Positions 1 through 6,235 of a stretch of DNA of 7,988 nt are shown piece by piece; the stretch's first letter is position 1; the number at the start of each line of letters is the position of its first letter. The notes under the pieces were generated by a model. That model was not told where the DNA came from. It saw only the letters and a program-made list of their open reading frames with translations, and made no database searches. The stretch spans positions 1 to 7,988 of the forward strand of contig JAADIK010000070.1 in NCBI GenBank assembly GCA_013151365.1. Reading direction: 5' to 3'. The position numbers and the translations under genes were made by a program. The DNA is from Deltaproteobacteria bacterium (GTDB lineage: Bacteria > Desulfobacterota > Desulfobulbia > Desulfobulbales > Desulfobulbaceae).

Positions 1-764
1 CCGGCTGTTCTCATATCGTCGTCAACGCTCATCACCTGGCCGCCCGGATCGGGGAAGCGGTTGCGGATATGCCGGATGTCCGGTTTCAGTACGAGCCCGA
101 AGTCCTGGGCACCGGCGGCGGCCTGCGCCTGGCCCTGCCTGAATTTACGGAAGAGCCGGTCCTGGTCATGAACGGCGACATCTTTCATACTGTCGACCTG
201 GCCGCCCTGTCCCGCTATCATGCCCAATGCGGTAATCTGATTACCATGGCCATGCATGATTATCCCCGGTTCAATACGGTGCGGGTCAGGGAAGACCGGG
301 TTCTGACCTTTCGGCCGGACAGGGTTGTACCGGGCGGCGACCTGCTGGCCTTTACCGGCATTCATGTCGTTTCGCCCGAGGTTATCCGGCAGATCCCGTC
401 CCGGCGATTTCATCATATTATCGATCTTTACGAGGAGTTGGTGCAACGCGGTGAAAAAGTAGGAATATTCCGCGTTGACGGCTGTTTCTGGCGCGATATT
501 GGGACCCCGCAGGATTACCTGGACCTGCATGGAGAACTTCTTGACGGCGGCATTCGCCACTCCCTGCTCCCCTTGCCGCGACTCCGGGGCAACTGGCTTG
601 TTGATGATCAGGCCGTCCTGGCCGCAGGTTTGGAACTCGCCGGCTGGGGATGTGTCGGCAAGGCGGTTATCGGCCGGGATGTGAAGCTCAGGCGCTGCGT
701 GGTCTGGGACGGGGCGCGCATCCCCGCCGGCTCGCGGCTTGAAGATGCTATCGTCACCCCTTAG
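1..764 (+). CDS. Sugar-phosphate nucleotidyltransferase, 3' part (5' end outside window)
   Basis: The reading frame is open from base 3 to the TAG at 762-764, giving 253 visible residues. The N-terminal GGxGTRL-type nucleotide loop lies upstream of the window. The enzyme would join a sugar 1-phosphate to an NTP to give an NDP-sugar in the cytoplasm. Visible family motifs are VNAHHLA (residues 7-13), LGTGGG (35-40), the metal-binding aspartate in NGDIF (D59), and RDIGTP (D165), the usual second metal aspartate. The C-terminal segment with IGRDVKLRRCVVWDGA looks like a few turns of the left-handed beta-helix common in this fold. The first in-frame ATG at 69 is not the start, because conserved sequence runs upstream of it. 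It resembles MurU-like uridylyltransferases and GDP-mannose pyrophosphorylase-like proteins. The sugar cannot be assigned from this part. Confidence 0.9.
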   Translation, partial: GCSHIVVNAHHLAARIGEAVADMPDVRFQYEPEVLGTGGGLRLALPEFTEEPVLVMNGDIFHTVDLAALSRYHAQCGNLITMAMHDYPRFNTVRVREDRVLTFRPDRVVPGGDLLAFTGIHVVSPEVIRQIPSRRFHHIIDLYEELVQRGEKVGIFRVDGCFWRDIGTPQDYLDLHGELLDGGIRHSLLPLPRLRGNWLVDDQAVLAAGLELAGWGCVGKAVIGRDVKLRRCVVWDGARIPAGSRLEDAIVTP

Positions 765-792
765 CCCTTGGCTCCGAACCGGAAGTCCGGAT

Positions 793-834
793 ACCTTGTA
801 TCCGTGAGTGTTCGAGAACGGCTGCCCGGTGCAG
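793..834 (+). repeat. Dispersed structured repeat, copy A (truncated)
   Basis: This copy matches the first third of the repeat seen in full at 5646-5744 and 7401-7529. It shares acct..atccgtgag, then the hairpin tgttcgagaacg (809-820), then gtgcag (829-834). A 7-base insertion (ctgcccg) separates the hairpin from gtgcag. The later hairpins of the family are missing. It begins 29 bases after the nucleotidyltransferase stop codon. The hairpin here has a T-G closing pair where the other copies have T-A and C-G. Confidence 0.75.
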
Positions 835-910
835 TTTATTCTGAATCGTCCTGGAGTCAAATGACCTTCCCGGCTTCCGTACCGGGCCGGCGGTTGGGGG
901 GTATTTTTTC

Positions 911-939
911 TGGACTCATACAATTTTTTCATGTATACT
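911..939 (+). promoter_or_regulatory. Candidate sigma-70 promoter for ftsH
   Basis: A -10-like TATACT (934-939, 5 of 6 to consensus) lies 17 bases after a -35-like TGGACT (911-916, 4 of 6). Transcription would start near 946 and give a leader of roughly 155 bases containing the hairpin at 1034-1069. The region is AT-rich, so chance matches are possible. No heat-shock sigma-32 promoter pattern was recognised. Confidence 0.4.
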
Positions 940-1033
940 TGAGATGTTACATGGCAGAAGGCGAAATAGAGACAAGGCCGGGAGTTGGCTTGCCTGTTCG
1001 ATATTGGTCATGGTTGTCGGTCCTTGATTCGAT

Positions 1034-1069
1034 GAGACAAAAACGCTCCCTCAAGTGGAGTTTTTTCTC
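1034..1069 (+). promoter_or_regulatory. Bulged hairpin with T-run in the ftsH leader (possible attenuator)
   Basis: The arms pair as GAGA (1034-1037) with TCTC (1066-1069), AAAAA (1039-1043) with TTTTT (1061-1065), and CTCC (1046-1049) with GGAG (1057-1060), around the loop ctcaagt. This makes 13 base pairs with a one-base and a two-base bulge on the 5' side. Read as a terminator, the GGAG stem is followed directly by six T residues. It ends 34 bases before the ftsH start codon and does not cover the ribosome-binding site. It could be a weak terminator, an attenuator or a leader structure. Confidence 0.45.
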
Positions 1070-1103
1070 GGGACTGATTTGTTTTCATCCATAAGGTGGG
1101 AAT

Positions 1104-2969
1104 GTGGTCGCATTTATTCGGAGTGTATACATCATAGTACTGGTATCGATCCTGGGCGGAACCGTGATGTTATTCTGGAATACGGAGCACAAGCAGCCGG
1201 TCATCAGTTATAATGATTTTCTGACAAGTCTTGACAATAACGAGGTTGCGCAGGTGGACTTCAAGGGCGGCAATATAACGCTGACCGACACCTTTGGCCG
1301 GAAGTTTTCCACTTATTCTCCTGATGTCCCCCGTCTGCTCCCGAAACTGCTTGCCAAAAACGTGGTAATTCGTGGCGAATCCGATCATCCGTCCCCTGTC
1401 TGGAATTTATTGACGATGGTCATCCCGGTCTCTCTGATTATTCTGGCCTGGTTCTTTCTGGCCCGTAAACAGATCAAGAGTGAGGACGATTCCGATTTTG
1501 CCAAGGATAAGGCTATTCAATTTTCCAGTGGTAAACAGATAACCTTTCGCGATGTGGCCGGTGTCCAGGAGGTCAAGGAAGAGCTCATGGAGATCATTGA
1601 TTTTCTGCAGAAACCAAAGAAGTACAGCAAGCTGGGCGCCATTATCCCGCACGGCATTCTTTTTCAAGGGCCGCCGGGCACGGGGAAGACCTTGCTGGCC
1701 CGGGCCATTGCCGGTGAAGCCGGAGTGCCTTTTTTCAGTATCAGCGGTTCTGATTTTGTCGAGATGTTCGTCGGAGTCGGGGCCTCCCGGGTACGGGATT
1801 TGTTCCGGGAAGCCAAAAAGAATACGCCTTGCATTATTTTTATTGATGAGATCGACGCCGTCGGCGGACAACGTACGGCCGGCGGGGCTACAGGGGGAGG
1901 GGATGAACGGGGGCAGACCCTGAATGCCCTGCTCGTTGAGATGGACGGCTTTACCACGGATGAGACCATCATCATTCTCGCCGCCACCAACCGGCCGGAC
2001 ATCCTTGATCCGGCGTTGCTGCGGCCCGGGCGTTTTGACCGGCAGGTCAACGTTCTGCCGCCCGACATAAAGGGGCGGTTGGCAATCCTCAAGGTTCATA
2101 CCCGGAAGGTGCCGCTGGCCAAAGACGTGGACCTGGAAAGTGTTGCCCGCGGCACTCCCGGCTTTACCGGGGCCGAACTGGCGAGCCTGGTCAACGAGGC
2201 GGCCATTATTGCCGGCCGGTCCGATAAAAAATTTATTGAAAGTCAGGATTTTGATATAGCCAAGGACCGAATTCTGATGGGCATTGAACGTGTCGGGATG
2301 GTGATCAGGGAAAAGGATCGCAAGACCATGGCCTATCACGAGGCCGGCCACGCTATCCTGGCCAGATTCATGCCGTCGGCGGACCCCCTGCACAAAATTT
2401 CCATTATTCCCCGGGGCAAGGCCCTGGGCAGTACCCAGCAACTGGCCATGGATGACCGGCATGCCTATTCCAAAGAATACCTGCTCAGCCGGATAACCAT
2501 TTTGATGGGCGGTCGTGTGGCCGAGGAAATCGCCCTTAATCAACAGACCACCGGGGCCGAGGATGATTTTCAACAGGCGGTGCAGATCGCCACGAAAATG
2601 GTGTGCAACTGGGGCATGGTCGAGGAAATAGGACCCATCTCCTATGCCGTTGATGACGGCGGCTTTCTGGGTGAACACATGATCCGGGGGCAATACAGCG
2701 AAGAAACCGCCCGTCGTATCGATCAGGAGGTGAAAAAACTGGTCGAGGAGTGTTATTGTAAGGCCAGGGAAGTTCTGCAAAGAGAAAGGGATTTTCTTGG
2801 TCGCCTGGCGGATACGTTGCTGATCAACGAAACGCTGGACCGGGAAGAGGTGGAAATTATCTATGCCTGCACCGCGCAGAAAAGGAGCGAACAGATCGAG
2901 GATGATGGTCAAGAGGACAAGGTTTTCGCCGACCTCGAGGCCTGGGACCAGGATCATGCTTTTTCCTGA
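1104..2969 (+). CDS. ftsH: FtsH family ATP-dependent zinc metalloprotease
   Basis: This is a membrane-anchored AAA+ protease that degrades misfolded membrane proteins and some short-lived cytosolic proteins as a hexamer. It has 621 residues, close to the usual 610-650. In order: membrane helix 1 (about 5-24), a small periplasmic domain (25-100), helix 2 (about 101-120), Walker A GPPGTGKT (189-196), pore loop MFVGVG (221-226), Walker B IIFIDEID (244-251), the second region of homology with arginine fingers R310 and R313, the zinc motif HEAGH (412-416), and the third zinc ligand D488 in GAEDDF. All catalytic residues are intact. The start is GTG, the first possible codon after an in-frame TAA at 1092-1094, with AAGGTGGG at 1093-1100 as ribosome-binding site. 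IPHGILFQGPP before Walker A differs from the common PKGVLLxGPP, so this could be a second, paralogous FtsH. It is not beside folP, tilS or hpt. A cytochrome gene follows after 126 bases. Confidence 0.97.
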   Translation: MVAFIRSVYIIVLVSILGGTVMLFWNTEHKQPVISYNDFLTSLDNNEVAQVDFKGGNITLTDTFGRKFSTYSPDVPRLLPKLLAKNVVIRGESDHPSPVWNLLTMVIPVSLIILAWFFLARKQIKSEDDSDFAKDKAIQFSSGKQITFRDVAGVQEVKEELMEIIDFLQKPKKYSKLGAIIPHGILFQGPPGTGKTLLARAIAGEAGVPFFSISGSDFVEMFVGVGASRVRDLFREAKKNTPCIIFIDEIDAVGGQRTAGGATGGGDERGQTLNALLVEMDGFTTDETIIILAATNRPDILDPALLRPGRFDRQVNVLPPDIKGRLAILKVHTRKVPLAKDVDLESVARGTPGFTGAELASLVNEAAIIAGRSDKKFIESQDFDIAKDRILMGIERVGMVIREKDRKTMAYHEAGHAILARFMPSADPLHKISIIPRGKALGSTQQLAMDDRHAYSKEYLLSRITILMGGRVAEEIALNQQTTGAEDDFQQAVQIATKMVCNWGMVEEIGPISYAVDDGGFLGEHMIRGQYSEETARRIDQEVKKLVEECYCKAREVLQRERDFLGRLADTLLINETLDREEVEIIYACTAQKRSEQIEDDGQEDKVFADLEAWDQDHAFS

Positions 2970-2980
2970 TTCCCGGGAGG

Positions 2981-3019
2981 TTCCGGCGGCCCTCTCCGTG
3001 GCTTGCCGCCGCCCCGGAA
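2981..3019 (+). other. GC-rich hairpin between ftsH and the cytochrome gene
   Basis: cggcggc (2984-2990) pairs perfectly with gccgccg (3005-3011) across a 14-base loop. The outer arms ttccg (2981-2985) and cggaa (3015-3019) can add pairs with a bulge. No T-run follows, so this is not a standard intrinsic terminator. It may stabilise or separate the ftsH part of a shared transcript, or it may be incidental in GC-rich DNA. Confidence 0.35.
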
Positions 3020-3083
3020 AAGTTGGTTTCCACGATATCAAATATGAAATAACTGGCTGTTGCGGCCAGCGAACCAAAGCTGC

Positions 3084-3088
3084 AGGAG
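3084..3088 (+). promoter_or_regulatory. Ribosome-binding site that fixes the cytochrome start at GTG 3096
   Basis: AGGAG lies 7 bases before GTG 3096, an ideal distance. The frame stays open upstream to a TTG at 3060, but that codon has no comparable site and would add 12 residues unlike the family's short cytoplasmic N-terminus. I therefore chose 3096. Confidence 0.75.
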
Positions 3089-3095
3089 TTTGACA

Positions 3096-4553
3096 GTGAC
3101 TCGATTTCACTCAAAAGTTCTGGAAGGGTTGATCAACGTCATTTCGCGTAACAAGGCCTCGTTGCTGGGTGGCATTATCGTGATAGTGCTTTTCCCGGTG
3201 CTGTTTGTTTCAATCTTGCTCGATATGCAGGGAGTTGTCCAGAATCCCTATTTCGGCTTTCTCATTTACCTGGTCATGGGGCCGCTCTTCGTCCTCGGCC
3301 TGGTTCTGGTCCTGGTCGGTTCCTTTTTTACCGGCAAGAATGATGATATGGGGCTGCTCACGGTTGAATATTTCAAGGAACAGCTCAATCGGCCCGGCCG
3401 TTTCAGCCGTATCCGGAAGTTGGTTTTTTTGACCGCTTTACTCACCTTTGTTACTCTCTTTATCGTCGGGGTTGTGACCTATACCGGTTTTCATTATACG
3501 GAATCGGTCAGTTTCTGCGGGCAGTTCTGTCACCAGGTCATGGAACCGGAATATGTGACCTATACCAATTCCCCCCATTCGCGGGTTCCCTGTGTTAAAT
3601 GCCATATCAGTTCGGATTCCCGGTGGTTCACAAAGTCGAAGTTTTCCGGGGTGAAGCAACTTTTTGCGGTCATGTTTCATACCTATAGCCGGCCCATCAA
3701 AACTCCCATCACCGCTCTGCGGCCGGAACGGAGAACCTGTGAGGGGTGTCACCGGCCCGAGGAGTTTCCCGGCGATATCCTCAAGGTCAAGGATAAGTTT
3801 CTGCCGGATAAGCAGAACACTCATGTGCAGACGGTCATGCTCCTGAGAATCGGCACCGGAGACTACCGCGGCAGAAAGGCCCAGGGAATCCATTGGCATG
3901 TATCGGAAAATTATACGGTTTTATACAGGAGTTCCGCCGACCATAAATGGATTTCCGAGGTCACTCTCATTGGCCCGGACAAGAAAAAAATCGTTTTCAG
4001 AAATACCGATTACTCCGGTCGCCTGGCGGAACCGGGACCATATAAGGAGCGGGTCATGGATTGCATGGATTGCCACAACCGGCCAACCCATGTTTTCCTC
4101 TCTCCCAACGAGGCCCTGGACCGGAAAATGGCAACCGGCATCATCCCCGATGACCTGCCTTATATTAAAAGGCAGGCCCTGGCCGCGATTACCAAGAAAT
4201 ATGCCTCTGCCGATACGGCCAGATTCGGCATAGCCAAAGATATACTGGGCTGGTACCGGAAGAATTATCCGGATATTGTCCGCACGAAGAGGGCTCTTTT
4301 GGATAAGGCGGTCAGGGGGGCGCAGCAGGCATATATGGAAAATGTTTTCCCGCAGATGAACATAGGCTGGGGTACCTACGAGAGTTTTATCGGCCACAAA
4401 AACGGCAGTGGCTGTTTTCGTTGCCATAGTGGCAAGTTCAAGACCGAGATGGGCAAGACCATTCCCAATAACTGTGATCTCTGCCACCTTATTCTGGTCA
4501 AGAATAAACCGGCCCTGGACATCTTTCGTATTCTAAAGAGTTCGATCCGTTGA
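3096..4553 (+). CDS. NapC/NirT-type inner-membrane multihaem cytochrome c (ImcH-like architecture)
   Basis: This is a predicted quinol-oxidising cytochrome that would pass electrons from the quinone pool to periplasmic carriers. It has 485 residues from the GTG. Three hydrophobic helices come first (about 23-45, 54-78 and 109-132), followed by a periplasmic haem domain. There are six haem-attachment motifs: CGQFCH (141-146, a CxxxCH form), CVKCH (166-170), CEGCH (215-219), CMDCH (323-327), CFRCH (440-444) and CDLCH (460-464). The stretch MEPEYVTYTNSPHSRVPC after the first motif is typical of the NapC/NrfH superfamily. About 100 haem-free, strand-rich residues separate motifs 3 and 4. Three helices plus six to seven haems recalls Geobacter ImcH, which is needed for respiration of higher-potential extracellular acceptors. 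That likeness rests on architecture, not an alignment. It follows ftsH on the same strand after 126 bases and may share its transcript. No partner reductase lies in the window. Confidence 0.92.
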   Translation: MTRFHSKVLEGLINVISRNKASLLGGIIVIVLFPVLFVSILLDMQGVVQNPYFGFLIYLVMGPLFVLGLVLVLVGSFFTGKNDDMGLLTVEYFKEQLNRPGRFSRIRKLVFLTALLTFVTLFIVGVVTYTGFHYTESVSFCGQFCHQVMEPEYVTYTNSPHSRVPCVKCHISSDSRWFTKSKFSGVKQLFAVMFHTYSRPIKTPITALRPERRTCEGCHRPEEFPGDILKVKDKFLPDKQNTHVQTVMLLRIGTGDYRGRKAQGIHWHVSENYTVLYRSSADHKWISEVTLIGPDKKKIVFRNTDYSGRLAEPGPYKERVMDCMDCHNRPTHVFLSPNEALDRKMATGIIPDDLPYIKRQALAAITKKYASADTARFGIAKDILGWYRKNYPDIVRTKRALLDKAVRGAQQAYMENVFPQMNIGWGTYESFIGHKNGSGCFRCHSGKFKTEMGKTIPNNCDLCHLILVKNKPALDIFRILKSSIR

Positions 4554-4615
4554 CCCGTGCCGGGAGGTGGAGCGAAAAAACGAAATTTCCGTTAGGTAAT
4601 AGTGAAACAATGTTA

Positions 4616-4621
4616 TATAAT
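4616..4621 (+). promoter_or_regulatory. Candidate -10 box upstream of the universal stress protein gene
   Basis: A perfect TATAAT lies 66 bases before the ATG at 4688, in a clearly AT-rich part of the 134-base gap after the cytochrome gene. No good -35 match is found at 16-18 bases upstream (TTAGGT at 4592-4597 is the nearest, with only the first two bases right). It may need an activator or be a chance match. The gap suggests that the stress gene has its own promoter. Confidence 0.4.
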
Positions 4622-4675
4622 ATCCTTAAGTTATAGTGGTTGCCGGGTTTAATAACAGGGCGTCTTAATCTTAAG

Positions 4676-4681
4676 AGGAGG
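4676..4681 (+). promoter_or_regulatory. Strong ribosome-binding site fixing the stress-protein start at ATG 4688
   Basis: AGGAGG is a full match to the anti-Shine-Dalgarno sequence, 6 bases before ATG 4688. It selects this start over an in-frame codon at 4640, which would add 16 residues not found in the family. It implies high translation. Confidence 0.85.
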
Positions 4682-4687
4682 AAAGAG

Positions 4688-5143
4688 ATGATCAAGAAAA
4701 TTATGGTGGCTACGGATGGCTCCGAATCGGCTGAAAAGGCGGCGGCGTATGCAGTAGATATGGCAAAACAGTTACAGGGCGAACTCCTGGTGCTTTTCGT
4801 CATGGATGACAATCGAGACCCGGTATTGTCGTCAGGACTGGAGATCCCTTTTCGGGACCTGCAAAAAGCCTTTAGGGAGAAATACACAGAGATCGGGGAA
4901 GAGGCAATTGCCCGTGTCCGGGAAATGGGCAAGGAAAAGGGGGTAAGCGTAAACGGCAAGCTCATCGGCAGCAGCAGCGCCGTGCAGGGAATCATCGAGG
5001 CGGCCAAGGAAGAAAAAGCGGATCTGATCGTGGTCGGCACCCATGGCCGTACCCATTTCCTCGATATTCCCGTGGGCAATGTCACCCGCAAGCTCATTGC
5101 CACCAAGAAACCCTGCCCCGTCATGGTCGTTCCCGTCGCATAA
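4688..5143 (+). CDS. Universal stress protein (UspA family)
   Basis: This is a single-domain cytoplasmic protein of 151 residues, the usual size for the family, which helps cells survive starvation, oxidants and respiratory stress, usually as a dimer. The N-terminal strand IKKIMVATDGSESA (2-15) carries the conserved aspartate (D10) of the nucleotide site. The C-terminal motif GTHG (117-120), nine residues, then GN (130-131) fits the ATP-binding G-2x-G-9x-G(S/T) pattern, except that Asn stands where Ser or Thr is usual. T133 follows. It is therefore probably of the ATP-binding class. It ends in the typical CPVMVVPVA strand. A very strong ribosome-binding site and a TATAAT box suggest separate, efficient expression. 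A strong hairpin follows 32 bases after the stop codon, and the DUF202 gene follows after 92 bases. Confidence 0.95.
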   Translation: MIKKIMVATDGSESAEKAAAYAVDMAKQLQGELLVLFVMDDNRDPVLSSGLEIPFRDLQKAFREKYTEIGEEAIARVREMGKEKGVSVNGKLIGSSSAVQGIIEAAKEEKADLIVVGTHGRTHFLDIPVGNVTRKLIATKKPCPVMVVPVA

Positions 5144-5175
5144 CCGGCCGGCTAACATGGCAATGGTAAGATACC

Positions 5176-5221
5176 GCGCTGTTTCGGCGCTTTTCCTGAA
5201 CGGACAGGGCCGAAACAGCGC
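5176..5221 (+). terminator. Perfect 13-bp hairpin between the stress-protein and DUF202 genes
   Basis: gcgctgtttcggc (5176-5188) pairs perfectly with gccgaaacagcgc (5209-5221). Within the 20-base loop, cctg (5195-5198) pairs with cagg (5205-5208), so the fold is a long hairpin with a one-sided internal loop. The only T-run (5228-5231) starts 6 bases after the stem, so it is an imperfect intrinsic terminator for the upstream gene. It also ends 14 bases before the DUF202 start and could affect translation there. Type and role are uncertain; the structure itself is clear. Confidence 0.5.
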
Positions 5222-5235
5222 CGCAGGTTTTCGGG

Positions 5236-5646
5236 ATGTATTTTCTCCGGCGGCATAAAAAGCTCGAAGAAACTCAGAGCGAAAGCCACGTCGGTGACCG
5301 CCGGGTACATCTGGCCAATGAGCGGACTTTCCTTGCCTGGATCCGCACCGCCATAGCCATTATGGCATTCGGCTTCATAGTTGAGAAATTTTCTTTTTTT
5401 CTCAAACTGGAGATGATAAGGAAAAACTATGAAAAAGCCGGCCTCGAGTCCGCTTATCTCCTGGGCTTTGTTTTAATCGGCTTCGGCTGTCTGATCGGTT
5501 TGCTGGCTATCGTTCATTATATCATTAACGAAAAAGATATTGAAAACAACAGGTTCAAGCCGTCAGTTCTCCTGGACCTGCTCTTCGGCGTCATCTTGAT
5601 TGCGTTGATTCTTGCCGTGGTGGTCTTTTTCTGGAGATGGATGTAA
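5236..5646 (+). CDS. DUF202 family inner-membrane protein (YidH-like)
   Basis: This is a small integral membrane protein of 136 residues with no known biochemical role. The segment LANERTFLAWIRTAIA (26-41) followed by MAFGF is the hallmark of DUF202. Three hydrophobic helices are visible at about 31-50, 73-97 and 111-134. A basic, cytoplasm-facing N-terminus (RRHKK, 5-9) fits the positive-inside rule. The ATG at 5236 is the only usable start, because an in-frame stop lies at 5197-5199 and no start codon lies between. Its ribosome-binding site is weak (AGG at 5225-5227), directly after the hairpin at 5176-5221. It follows the universal stress protein on the same strand. Its stop codon overlaps the first base of repeat copy B. 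It converges with the minus-strand cytochrome gene, with 136 bases between them. Confidence 0.92.
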   Translation: MYFLRRHKKLEETQSESHVGDRRVHLANERTFLAWIRTAIAIMAFGFIVEKFSFFLKLEMIRKNYEKAGLESAYLLGFVLIGFGCLIGLLAIVHYIINEKDIENNRFKPSVLLDLLFGVILIALILAVVVFFWRWM

Positions 5647-5744
5647 CCTGGATTCGTGAGTGTTCGAGAACAGTGCAGATGCAAGGCGGCAACGAGTTGC
5701 CAACGTAGCGGATGCGCCGTTATCGGGCAACCCCGCAGGGCGGC
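5646..5744 (+). repeat. Dispersed structured repeat, copy B
   Basis: This is a 99-base copy, about 92% identical to copy C by eye once the 31-base insertion in C is removed. Hairpin 1 is tgttcgagaaca (5661-5672). Hairpin 2 is ggcaac (5688-5693) with gttgcc (5696-5701). The third structured part contains ccccgcaggg (5731-5740) and leads into a terminator-like stem. It sits between the convergent DUF202 and cytochrome genes, starting on the last base of the DUF202 stop codon. Confidence 0.85.
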
Positions 5745-5760
5745 TGCCCGATGACTCTTT
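5719..5760 (+). terminator. Rho-independent-like terminator for the DUF202 gene, inside repeat copy B
   Basis: gttatcgggca (5719-5729) pairs with tgcccgatgac (5745-5755) in 11 pairs, one of them G-T. The 15-base loop between them can itself pair through ccc and ggg. TCTTT follows the stem at once. The T-run lies only on the plus-strand side, so it fits the DUF202 gene better than the convergent cytochrome gene, though the stem could slow polymerase from either side. Stability relies on seven consecutive strong pairs around cgggc. Confidence 0.6.
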
Positions 5761-5782
5761 TGCTTGATTTCGTTCGCTGAAA

Positions 5783-6181
5783 TTATTTGTCCGGTTCGCA
5801 AAGTTTCAGCACCTCAGGGGTTGGTGTGCTGAGGCAGTAAACGAGCTGTTTCTGTTCCGCCGCGTTGAGTTGCGCTCCGTGCCTGACCATGTTTTTGATG
5901 GTTCGTTTCCACGAACCTTTCCCCCGTCTTTTTTGTATCTTTTCGCAGATCCTGGTCTTGTAATGGCATTTTTCGCAGCGGCTGGTAACAAGCTGAGTAC
6001 AGTTTTTCGCGGCAAAAGCGGCTGGGCTGTTCCATAAGAGCGCCGTGGCGGCAATGATCATAACGACGGCAGCAAGGGAAGAGATCAGGGCGAACCCTCT
6101 CGGCCTTTTTTGAGCGCCCGGGCCGTGAATTTTTTCTCCGGTGGGTGTTTTCCGCCACAACTTCAAGTCATTTTTTATCAT
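5783..6181 (-). CDS. Exported monohaem c-type cytochrome, small
   Basis: This protein of 132 residues has a hydrophobic stretch (about 30-49) ending in SPAAFA, a likely signal peptide cleaved near residue 57, after an unusually long basic lead of 29 residues. An internal Met at 41 is too late for a good signal. One haem motif, CEKCH (69-73), is followed by a helix rich in Lys and Arg and by W91..NMVRHGAQLNAAEQ, where M98 is the likely second haem ligand. This is the pattern of small cytochromes with CxxCH..W..M..G..L..E. Four extra cysteines (C61, C79, C116, C127) could form two disulfides. It would carry electrons in the periplasm. It lies 54 bases after the KamA gene on the same strand and probably shares its transcript. 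Its ribosome-binding site is weak. I cannot place it in a named subfamily. Confidence 0.8.
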   Translation of the reverse strand: MIKNDLKLWRKTPTGEKIHGPGAQKRPRGFALISSLAAVVMIIAATALLWNSPAAFAAKNCTQLVTSRCEKCHYKTRICEKIQKRRGKGSWKRTIKNMVRHGAQLNAAEQKQLVYCLSTPTPEVLKLCEPDK

Positions 6182-6235
6182 TATCGATACCTGGTCTGAG
6201 GATGAGAGCTGCCGATTGTTCAGCAGCAGGAGATA

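Larger units (their letters stand above)
765..1103. other. Intergenic region upstream of ftsH
   Basis: These 339 bases hold no convincing gene. A 108-codon open frame (768-1094) is present but has no family features and runs through a repeat copy. From left to right I see: a perfect 7-bp inverted repeat (788-804, loop ctt) that overlaps repeat copy A; a GC-rich hairpin (cccgg 869-873 with ccggg 882-886), followed 18 bases later by a T-run at 904-909, which is too distant for a normal intrinsic terminator; a promoter candidate at 911-939; and a long bulged hairpin at 1034-1069. The ftsH ribosome-binding site follows at 1093-1100. Confidence 0.6.

Noticed and set aside
768..1094. A 108-codon plus-strand frame between the nucleotidyltransferase and ftsH
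   Set aside because: It has no ribosome-binding site or family motif, runs through repeat copy A, a promoter candidate and a hairpin, and its composition looks like non-coding DNA.
1407..3110. A 567-codon open frame on the minus strand opposite ftsH
   Set aside because: It is a shadow of ftsH: the plus strand has every catalytic motif of FtsH in order, and the antisense translation has no recognisable family features.
5517..5801. A 94-codon minus-strand frame across repeat copy B
   Set aside because: It overlaps the 3' end of the DUF202 gene and the repeat; the encoded peptide has no family features.
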